From: an uncultured Amylibacter sp.
Lineage (GTDB): Bacteria; Pseudomonadota; Alphaproteobacteria; Rhodobacterales; Rhodobacteraceae
DNA: 8,086 nucleotides
NCBI GenBank assembly: GCA_938001995.1
Contig: CALLAV010000168.1
Span: forward strand, 1-8,086
Direction of reading: 5' to 3'
This document shows positions 1 through 5,972 of the stretch, piece by piece. The notes beneath the pieces were generated by a model. It was not told the origin of the DNA, searched no databases, and saw nothing but the letters and a program-made list of their open reading frames with translations. The position numbers and the translations under genes are program-made. The first letter of the stretch is position 1, and every line of letters begins with the position of its first letter.

Positions 1-103
1 ATCACCGAAAATGCCGCAAATAGCCCAAATATGACGCGGTTTCGCTTTCCATTCGGCACAGCTTGCCTATTGTTTTCTCAACACAAAAAACAGAGCGACG
101 GAT

Positions 104-2158
104 ATGACCGACAGCAACGATCCTTTGGTAATTTTCACCCCTTCAGGCAAACGCGGCACGTTTCCTGTTGGAACACCGATCCTGACTGCCGCGCGTCAGT
201 TAGGCGTCGACCTCGACAGCGTCTGCGGTGGTCGTGGGATCTGTTCAAAATGCCAAATCCAACCATCCTATGGCGAGTTCTCTAAGCACGGCGTCACGGT
301 TGAAGATGACGCGCTAAGTGATTGGAATTCCGTTGAAGAACGCTACAAATCCAAACGCGGAATGATTGATGGACGTCGTTTAGGTTGCCAAGCAACCGTG
401 CAAGGCAACGTGGTGATCGACGTGCCACCCGAAAGCCAAGTACACAAACAAGTGGTGCGAAAACGGGCAGAAGCACGCGACATCACAATGAACCCGTCCA
501 CGAAATTGTATTATGTCGAAGTTCAGGAACCCGACATGCACGATCCCTCGGGCGATTTGGAACGTTTGGTTCAGGCGTTGCGTGATCAATGGGAATTGCC
601 CCATCTCGAAGCAGACTTGCGCATTTTGCAAACCATGCAGCCAATTCTGCGCAAGGGCGGATGGAAAGTCACCTGCGCTGTGCATCTGGGCGACGATATG
701 TTTTCGCCGCGGATTATGCATATTTGGCCCGGATTCTATGATGGTGCCATCTATGGTTTGGCCGTCGATCTGGGTTCCACAACCATTGCGGGGCATCTGT
801 GCGATCTGCAAACAGGCGAGGTTGTTGCATCCAGTGGCATCATGAACCCGCAAATTCGCTTTGGCGAAGACCTGATGAGCCGCGTGAGTTATTCCATGAT
901 GAACGCGGGCGGGGCCGAGGAAATGACCCGCGCCGTACGCGAAGGTATGAACGCGCTGTTCGTGAATATCGCGTCTGAGGCCGAGATTGATCGCGACCTT
1001 ATCGTGGACGCGGTTTTCGTGTGTAACCCCGTCATGCACCACCTGTTTTTGGGCGTTGATCCGTTTGAGCTGGGCCAAGCGCCCTTCGCCCTGGCCACAT
1101 CTGATGCGATTTCGCTGCGCGCGATAGAACTTGATTTGAACCTACACCCTGCCGCGCGCGTCTACCTTCTGCCCTGTATCGCGGGCCACGTCGGCGCAGA
1201 TGCAGCGGCAGTTGCACTGTCCGAAGCACCTGACAAATCCGAGGATTTGGTTTTGGTCGTAGATGTCGGCACGAACGCTGAAATTCTGCTCGGGAACAGA
1301 GAGAAAGTATTGGCCTGTTCGTCCCCCACAGGCCCTGCTTTTGAAGGGGCGCAGATTTCCAGCGGACAACGCGCAGCCCCCGGTGCCATTGAGCGCGTAG
1401 AGATTGACCCTGTCACCAAAGAACCGCGTTTTCGCGTTATTGGATCTGATATTTGGTCGGATGAAGATGGCTTTGAAGCCAGCATTCTATCTTCGGGCAT
1501 CACTGGGATTTGTGGCTCTGGCATCATCGAATTGGTCGCTGAAATGCGGATTGCCGGCATTGTGGATGGGCCCGGTCTGATCGGGTCGCCACAGCAAACA
1601 GGTACGGAGCGTTGTTTTCTAGATGGGCGCACTCATTCGTATTTGGTCTGGGACGGGTCCACAAACGGCGGACCGAAGATCACTGTAACCAACCGTGACA
1701 TTCGTGAAATCCAAATGGCTAAAGCGGCGCTTTATTCAGGGGCGCGGTTGTTGATGGACAAATTTGACGTGCAATCCGTTGATCGTATCGTTTTGGCGGG
1801 CGCATTCGGTGCCCATATTTCCCCCAAACACGCGATGGTATTGGGCATGATCCCTGATTGTCCGCTCGACAAAGTGACAAGTGCGGGGAATGCAGCAGGA
1901 ACGGGGGCGCGGATTGCTTTGTTGAACAAAGAGGCCCGCGCTGAAATTGAATCTGTTGTGCGTGACATCCATAAGATCGAAACGGCAATCGAGCCGCGTT
2001 TTCAGGAGCATTTTGTAAACGCCAGCGCGATCCCCAACAGTGTTGAGCCATTTCCGATCCTCGATTCTGTCGTGACATTGCCTGACGTGAACTTCAACAC
2101 GGGCGGTGGCGATGGGGCAGACGGGTCTGGCGGGCGGCGGCGCAGACGGCGCACTTAG
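104..2158 (+). CDS. Ferredoxin-ASKHA corrinoid reactivation protein (RamA/RACo-like, DUF4445 family)
   Basis: This 684-aa protein probably uses ATP and an iron-sulfur cluster to reduce inactive Co(II) cobalamin on a corrinoid enzyme. The N-terminal 2Fe-2S ferredoxin domain (about residues 7-102) has the cluster ligands C41, C47, C50 (C-x5-C-x2-C) and C95. A linker follows, then an ASKHA-type ATPase: phosphate-1 motif DLGSTT (222-227), second phosphate-type motif VDVGTNAE (386-393), GICGSGI around 470, and the adenosine-type motif LAGAFG (564-569). Length and domain order fit RACo/RamA relatives. In Roseobacters a RamA-like protein has been linked to reactivating a split B12-dependent methionine synthase. 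That role is plausible here, but no partner gene lies in the window, so other corrinoid methyltransferases remain possible. ATG 104 is chosen because the ferredoxin fold starts just after it; its Shine-Dalgarno is weak (GAG at 93-95). The C-terminus is an odd Gly-rich stretch ending in six arginines. Bases 1-103 upstream show no gene I can support. Confidence 0.9.
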   Translation: MTDSNDPLVIFTPSGKRGTFPVGTPILTAARQLGVDLDSVCGGRGICSKCQIQPSYGEFSKHGVTVEDDALSDWNSVEERYKSKRGMIDGRRLGCQATVQGNVVIDVPPESQVHKQVVRKRAEARDITMNPSTKLYYVEVQEPDMHDPSGDLERLVQALRDQWELPHLEADLRILQTMQPILRKGGWKVTCAVHLGDDMFSPRIMHIWPGFYDGAIYGLAVDLGSTTIAGHLCDLQTGEVVASSGIMNPQIRFGEDLMSRVSYSMMNAGGAEEMTRAVREGMNALFVNIASEAEIDRDLIVDAVFVCNPVMHHLFLGVDPFELGQAPFALATSDAISLRAIELDLNLHPAARVYLLPCIAGHVGADAAAVALSEAPDKSEDLVLVVDVGTNAEILLGNREKVLACSSPTGPAFEGAQISSGQRAAPGAIERVEIDPVTKEPRFRVIGSDIWSDEDGFEASILSSGITGICGSGIIELVAEMRIAGIVDGPGLIGSPQQTGTERCFLDGRTHSYLVWDGSTNGGPKITVTNRDIREIQMAKAALYSGARLLMDKFDVQSVDRIVLAGAFGAHISPKHAMVLGMIPDCPLDKVTSAGNAAGTGARIALLNKEARAEIESVVRDIHKIETAIEPRFQEHFVNASAIPNSVEPFPILDSVVTLPDVNFNTGGGDGADGSGGRRRRRRT

Positions 2159-2179
2159 GATTGTGTCCTAAGACGTTTT
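2154..2179 (+). terminator. Terminator-like hairpin between convergent genes
   Basis: CTTAGGA (2154-2160), loop TTGTG, and TCCTAAG (2166-2172) form a perfect 7-bp stem, followed after ACG by TTTT (2176-2179). This resembles a short intrinsic terminator for the corrinoid-activator gene, though the stem is AT-rich and the T-run short. The left arm contains that gene's TAG stop. The right arm, read on the minus strand, contains the TAG stop of the small convergent gene. There is no T-run on the minus side, so termination would work mainly for plus-strand transcription. Confidence 0.45.
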
Positions 2180-2314
2180 AAAACACCAGTATTTCGCTTC
2201 TTTTCCGATGTCGGTGACGATTGTGCTTCCCGCCGCTTTGCAGGCCCAGTCGTCTTGAAATCCCGGCACCGCAGTTGGTGTCCCTGCGATCATAAGAACC
2301 AATATCCAATTCAT
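2168..2314 (-). CDS. Small putative secreted protein, 48 aa
   Basis: An ATG at 2314-2312 opens a 48-codon frame ending in TAG (2170-2168). A good Shine-Dalgarno, GGAAG (minus-strand bases 2325-2321), sits 6 nt before the start. The N-terminus, MNWILVLMIAGTPTAVPGF, is hydrophobic and resembles a short signal peptide or membrane anchor lacking early basic residues. The remaining stretch is hydrophilic with two cysteines (C25, C44) that could form a disulfide in the periplasm. I do not recognise the family. It converges on the corrinoid-activator gene with a 9-nt gap, and no promoter was resolved. It could be a chance frame, but the ribosome site, the signal-like start and the tight fit between neighbours favour a real gene. 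Confidence 0.5.
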   Translation of the reverse strand: MNWILVLMIAGTPTAVPGFQDDWACKAAGSTIVTDIGKEAKYWCFKTS

Positions 2315-2379
2315 TTGAAACTTCCATTCTGTTAGCGTGCGTTATGTCGCGATTGGATCAGAACACTCGCAGATTAATG

Positions 2380-2408
2380 TTGACCCCCTGCCCCACATTG
2401 CGTAGCTG
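2380..2408 (+). promoter_or_regulatory. Possible tRNA-Gly promoter
   Basis: TTGACC at 2380-2385 is a good -35 match. Seventeen bases later comes TAGCTG (2403-2408), a poor -10 match. Transcription would begin about 5-8 nt before the mature tRNA 5' end at 2420. Alphaproteobacterial promoters often keep a strong TTGAC with a loose -10, so this is plausible but weak. Confidence 0.35.
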
Positions 2409-2419
2409 GAAAGCCTGGT

Positions 2420-2493
2420 GCGGGTATGGTGAAAAGGTATCACGGCAGCTTCCCAAGCTTTAGTTACGAGTTCGATTCTCGTTACCCGCTCCA
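2420..2493 (+). tRNA. tRNA-Gly (CCC anticodon)
   Basis: This is a 74-nt cloverleaf that reads GGG glycine codons. The acceptor stem is GCGGGTA/TACCCGC with 7 perfect pairs, discriminator T, and CCA encoded at 2491-2493. The D-arm is GTGA/TCAC with loop AAAGGTA. The anticodon loop TTCCCAA places CCC at 2452-2454. The T-arm is ACGAG/CTCGT with loop TTCGATT. The anticodon stem GCAGC/GCTTT has three Watson-Crick pairs, one C-U mismatch (28-42) and one G-U pair (27-43). The variable loop is AGTT. The gene is convergent with the histidine kinase gene, whose stop lies 17 nt away on the opposite strand. No T-rich terminator was seen after it. Confidence 0.95.
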
Positions 2494-2510
2494 AAATCCA
2501 ATACGCGTGA

Positions 2511-4826
2511 TCAAGCGGCCTCTTCCCTGGCGCTCCATTTGTGTAAGGCATCTAAAAGCTGTGCCTTTTTGATCGGCTTCGCCAAGAAGTCATCCATGCC
2601 CGCCTGCTCGCAGCGTTCACGATCCTGAACCATGGCATTTGCTGTTAAAGCTACAATCGGACACGCTGGTTTGCCCTCTTCTGCCTCAATGTCTCGGATC
2701 CATTTGGCTGCTTCGACACCGTCCATTTCGGGCATCGACATGTCCATAAAGATCATGTCGGGGTCCAATTCTTGATACAGCTTTACCGCTTCAGCACCGT
2801 CATTTGCAAAAGTGAGATTGACATGCGCGCCCTTAAGCATCGTTTTGACCACAAGTTGGTTGGTGCGGTTGTCCTCCGCCACCAGAAGGTTGATTTTGTC
2901 GCCCGTTTGCGCCGCAGTATTCTCGATTACCGGAGGCGCAGGTTTAACGGCTGATTTGGGAGCGACATCAATGGGTTTTGACGTGCCCAAAAGTTTGGAA
3001 ATATTGTTCCTCAAAATGCTGGAGCGCACGGGTTTCAGCATCAAATCGCAATTTCCAATGTCAGTCTTTATCTCGGCCGTTAGGGATTGATCCACAGACG
3101 AGAGAACCAAAATCGGCGTTTTCGCGTACTTTGGTATTCGTCGAACGGCGCGGGCAAATGCTTCTCCGTCCATACCGGGCATTTGGTAATCCGACACAAT
3201 TACGTCGATGGTTTCGTTGGATTTTTCCGCTGTCTTAAGACATTGCAGCCCTTCATCGCCTGATGTGGCAACGACTGATTTCATACCCCAACAAGCCAAC
3301 CGTTCAGACAAAATGGTGCGGTTGATTGCAAGATCATCAACGATAAGGGCTTTCGCCTCTTTCAGTTCGGGCAAGTCTAGCGTCACGTTTTGTGGGCTTT
3401 GATTTGACACTGGGAGTTTGATCTTGATGGTAAAGACAGATCCTTCGCCCACTTTGGATGTCGCTGAAATCTCGCCATTCATAAGTTTGATCAACCGTGT
3501 AGAAATGGCCAACCCAAGCCCCGTACCTTCGAATTTGCGGTTCGATGCGCCGTCTACTTGTTCAAACTCGTTAAAGATACGATCGATCATGTCTTCAGGA
3601 ATGCCGATGCCCGTGTCGGAAATCTTGATTGTTATGTCAAAATCGGTCGCGTTCTTTTCGCCTGACACGTCGAGACTTACAAAACCTTCGGTCGTAAATT
3701 TCACCGCATTGCCCGCGATATTTGTAATCACCTGACGAATGCGGCCCACATCACCGTCGAACAATCGCGGTAAAGTTGGATCATATCGTAGGGCCGTTTC
3801 TACGTTCTTTTGTGCGCCCTTAACCGAGAGCAGTGTGACCACATCTTCGAGCGCATTTTCCAGATCAAAGGATTCGGGTTCCAGCTGCATTTTCCCTGCC
3901 TCGATTTTTGAAAAATCGAGGATGTCATTGATAATCGTCAACAAAGCTGTGCCAGACTTTGAGATCGTGCTGGCATAAAGCCGTTGATCATCATCCAGAT
4001 CAGTTTCTAGGATCAATTCGCTCATTCCAATGACGCCGTTCATCGGTGTACGGATTTCGTGGCTCATATTTGCGAGGAATTCGGATTTTGTGCGACTGGC
4101 TTGATCAGCCGCATCTTTGGCCAGCATCAGTTCTTTTTCGCGGTGATCGCGTTCCATCACCGTATCTTGCAGGATGGAAACAGAGGCATCGAGCGCGCGA
4201 AATTCGCGGCACACAAAACTATCAAGCCGGTGGCGCTCGTGTTCATCCCCGAGCATGACCGCGCTCATCCGACTGTGAATGTTTTCGAGTGGGCGCAGCG
4301 CCAGCAGATGTGTCAGCGTGATGAAGAACATAGACAAGGCCAAAACTGCAAAGAAGATTGTGACCTGTGCCGCCCACACCCTTTGTTTGATTGCGTATTT
4401 GTCGGCGGTGGTGGACCAAACGACTTTCATGCGGCCAAAGGGCTCTCCCTCAACCAGAATATCGCGGTCAAAGTCCAAGCGATCCGACTCTAGGACCACA
4501 CGATCCTTTTGTTTTTCGGCCAAAACAGCACCATCAAAGCCGTATAGCTTGATCGCTTGCAACTTCGGTTTGCTCGCAAGTGCTTGTGTAACTGCGGTTT
4601 CAAGGACGGGGCCATCTTCTGTAATGATGGATTCCAGCATCAACGCACCAAGCAAAGACACCGTGTCATCCGCTTGTTCGTTAAACGCGATGTTCATGCG
4701 TTGGGTTTCCACCCTTTGTTGGTAAAACCCAATGGCGAATGTCACAACCAAAGCGCCAATGACCATCATGATCGCGAATTGCGTCTTGATACCGAAATTC
4801 TGCATGAGTTTAAGGCCCCGTTGCAT
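2511..4826 (-). CDS. Hybrid sensor histidine kinase with two receiver domains
   Basis: This 771-aa inner-membrane kinase has one helix at about residues 16-36, a roughly 115-residue periplasmic segment, a second helix at about 153-177 and a HAMP-like/coiled-coil linker to about 245. The HisKA H-box [10 protein letters not shown] carries the phospho-acceptor H256. The ATPase domain shows the N-box (N373), DTGIGIP (404-410) and GTGLGL (434-439). Receiver 1 has the acidic pair D497-D498, phospho-Asp D546 and K598. Receiver 2 has D652, phospho-Asp D695, T728 and K750, so both look competent. There is no Hpt or DNA-binding domain, so the signal must leave through a separate phosphotransferase. The start ATG overlaps the stop of the upstream binding-protein gene by 1 nt (TAATG), which suggests translational coupling. 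An in-frame ATG at 4805-4803 (M8), preceded by GGGG, is an alternative start. The likely input is the neighbouring periplasmic binding protein. Confidence 0.95.
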   Translation of the reverse strand: MQRGLKLMQNFGIKTQFAIMMVIGALVVTFAIGFYQQRVETQRMNIAFNEQADDTVSLLGALMLESIITEDGPVLETAVTQALASKPKLQAIKLYGFDGAVLAEKQKDRVVLESDRLDFDRDILVEGEPFGRMKVVWSTTADKYAIKQRVWAAQVTIFFAVLALSMFFITLTHLLALRPLENIHSRMSAVMLGDEHERHRLDSFVCREFRALDASVSILQDTVMERDHREKELMLAKDAADQASRTKSEFLANMSHEIRTPMNGVIGMSELILETDLDDDQRLYASTISKSGTALLTIINDILDFSKIEAGKMQLEPESFDLENALEDVVTLLSVKGAQKNVETALRYDPTLPRLFDGDVGRIRQVITNIAGNAVKFTTEGFVSLDVSGEKNATDFDITIKISDTGIGIPEDMIDRIFNEFEQVDGASNRKFEGTGLGLAISTRLIKLMNGEISATSKVGEGSVFTIKIKLPVSNQSPQNVTLDLPELKEAKALIVDDLAINRTILSERLACWGMKSVVATSGDEGLQCLKTAEKSNETIDVIVSDYQMPGMDGEAFARAVRRIPKYAKTPILVLSSVDQSLTAEIKTDIGNCDLMLKPVRSSILRNNISKLLGTSKPIDVAPKSAVKPAPPVIENTAAQTGDKINLLVAEDNRTNQLVVKTMLKGAHVNLTFANDGAEAVKLYQELDPDMIFMDMSMPEMDGVEAAKWIRDIEAEEGKPACPIVALTANAMVQDRERCEQAGMDDFLAKPIKKAQLLDALHKWSAREEAA

Positions 4827-5698
4827 TAAAAATTCTCGCTGCGTTCCATGGCTTTGCGGATGATGTCGTAATCCGCGTCAAACCCTTCAAGAAAGCCGTT
4901 TTTTGCGATAGATTTCATTTCATCCAAGTTGTTGGGATCAAGCATAATTTCCCGCATCGCTTGCAGAACCTCTGGAGTCATTTTAGAGCTTGCGATCCAA
5001 GGCTTGGTGACATTTTCAAACGTCATCAACGCACGGATAGGCACGCCCTTTTTGACCAGTTTCTTAAACGTGCTTTCCTTCAGCGCCCCCGCATCAAAAC
5101 TGCCATTCCCAACAGCGGTTCCAACAAGATCGTGACGTCCAAGGTATTCGTATTCACTTAGATTTTGCCCAGAAATCCCTGCCTCTAACAGTTCGCTTTG
5201 TGCCAAATATCGCCCGATGGTCGACAGTTCATCCCCAAAGGCAAAACGCAGATCGGACAGGTCAGATAGGGATGCAAGGTTGCTATCGGTGTGCACAGCA
5301 ATCACGCCTTTAAAGCGCTTTTTACCCTTTTTACTTTCCATCGCGATAATCTGAGTATCAGGATTCATCTTTTTCGCTGTCACATAGGACGCCGGCCCAA
5401 AACGCGCGAAATCCACCGCGCCTGACACAAGTTGATCAATGCTGTCTGCGTATTCTTTGGAAATGCGCATCTTGATTTTAACAGGCTCACCGAGTTTTGC
5501 AGTGAGCTGGCTTTCAAGAAAATTCAAAAACGGTTTGAATTTACGCACCGTTTCCGTTGGCTTATCAGCAGCATAAGTTCCAAACGTGATCTGTGTTTCC
5601 GCCACCCCTGCAGTCGCAGTTACCCCAGCAGCAGCGGTTGCCAGAACAAGCATCCGCAAAGCGTTTACCGGTCGTCGTAGAGTTTTATGGAATTGCAT
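4826..5698 (-). CDS. PhnD-type periplasmic substrate-binding protein, probable kinase co-sensor
   Basis: This 290-aa protein has a signal peptide: basic start, hydrophobic core at about 14-30, and likely cleavage after GVA at residue 33. The mature part follows the phosphate/phosphite/phosphonate-binding (PhnD-like) pattern. It has the [13 protein letters not shown] opening strand, a [11 protein letters not shown] helix, the [19 protein letters not shown] pocket segment around residues 88-106, and the later [14 protein letters not shown] and FDAGAL segments. No ABC permease or ATPase gene adjoins it. Instead it is fused at TAATG to the hybrid kinase gene, so a ligand-sensing role is more likely than transport. 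The Shine-Dalgarno GAGGA (5709-5705) lies 6 nt before ATG. PhnD-like domains bind phosphonates in transporters but tetrathionate in TtrS-type sensors, so the ligand cannot be named from sequence. It is the first gene of its operon, read leftward from the divergent intergenic region. Confidence 0.88.
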   Translation of the reverse strand: MQFHKTLRRPVNALRMLVLATAAAGVTATAGVAETQITFGTYAADKPTETVRKFKPFLNFLESQLTAKLGEPVKIKMRISKEYADSIDQLVSGAVDFARFGPASYVTAKKMNPDTQIIAMESKKGKKRFKGVIAVHTDSNLASLSDLSDLRFAFGDELSTIGRYLAQSELLEAGISGQNLSEYEYLGRHDLVGTAVGNGSFDAGALKESTFKKLVKKGVPIRALMTFENVTKPWIASSKMTPEVLQAMREIMLDPNNLDEMKSIAKNGFLEGFDADYDIIRKAMERSENF

Positions 5699-5878
5699 AG
5701 GTCATCCTCAATCAAATGTGGTGCCCCATCAGAGGCTCACCTACTCCCCTAAAGTGGTGATTTGAACAAACACTTAATTCTGAAGAAAACTGACCTTATT
5801 AAACGGTCCCGAGGCCTACTCTTTGCGAAGAATACTTTTTAAGCTTTATAAAAATTGTACGTAAATTCTTCTTAACAT

Positions 5879-5891
5879 GGTTAATTTAACC
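5879..5891. repeat. Palindrome GGTTAA-T-TTAACC
   Basis: Six-base arms (GGTTAA/TTAACC) flank a single central T. The right arm supplies the first TTAA of the half-site array beginning at 5886. This could be a dimeric regulator site in its own right. Confidence 0.5.
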
Positions 5892-5911
5892 TTTTGTTAA
5901 CAAAGCGTTAA
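5886..5911. promoter_or_regulatory. Candidate CtrA-type operator, three TTAA half-sites
   Basis: TTAA occurs at 5886-5889, 5897-5900 and 5908-5911, each separated from the next by exactly 7 bases (CCTTTTG, then CAAAGCG). The consensus for the alphaproteobacterial cell-cycle regulator CtrA is TTAA-N7-TTAA(C). The first pair, TTAACCTTTTGTTAAC, fits it fully and the second pair matches the core. The middle half-site is the centre of a perfect 12-bp palindrome, TTTGTTAACAAA (5893-5904). The array lies 62-87 bp before the fusion-gene start, where it could act on that promoter. The region is AT-rich, so chance TTAA matches are a real alternative, but the triple 11-bp phasing is unusual. Confidence 0.5.
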
Positions 5912-5927
5912 TCATGCAAAACGCCAA

Positions 5928-5967
5928 TGTCTCTTATTCGTGTAAAATTCTAACGTTAAAAGAGACA
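5928..5967 (+). repeat. Inverted repeat at the fusion-gene leader
   Basis: TGTCTCTT (5928-5935) and AAGAGACA (5960-5967) are perfect 8-bp inverted arms 24 bases apart. The right arm covers the only purine-rich ribosome-binding candidate (AGAGAC, 5961-5966), six nucleotides before ATG 5973. If transcribed, the stem could mask the ribosome site; as DNA it could be an operator. Confidence 0.4.
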
Positions 5968-5972
5968 GAGCA

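Larger units (their letters stand above)
5699..5972. promoter_or_regulatory. Divergent intergenic control region
   Basis: These 274 bp separate the leftward binding-protein/kinase operon from the rightward fusion gene and must hold both promoters. The part next to the operon (5705-5760) is GC-richer, and the part at 5820-5960 is strongly AT-rich. TTAA occurs six times between 5872 and 5959. I could not assign confident -35/-10 pairs on either strand. No small open frame with a ribosome site was seen. Confidence 0.7.

Noticed and set aside
31..285. Upstream open frame crossing the start of the corrinoid-activator gene
   Set aside because: It is out of phase with the ferredoxin domain over most of its length, lacks a ribosome site and has no recognisable features.
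380..1078. Long minus-strand open frame (232 codons) inside the corrinoid-activator gene
   Set aside because: It is His-rich and low in recognisable motifs, lies wholly antisense to a gene with clear domains, and looks like a codon-bias shadow.
2420..2510. tRNA gene as a mobile-element integration site
   Set aside because: No integrase, direct repeat of the tRNA 3' end or insertion-sequence remnant is visible in the window.
5701..5765. Possible riboswitch or structured leader before the binding-protein gene
   Set aside because: Only a weak GGTG/CACC stem with an internal loop and a 6-bp TCAAAT/ATTTGA repeat were found, and neither matches a riboswitch class I know.
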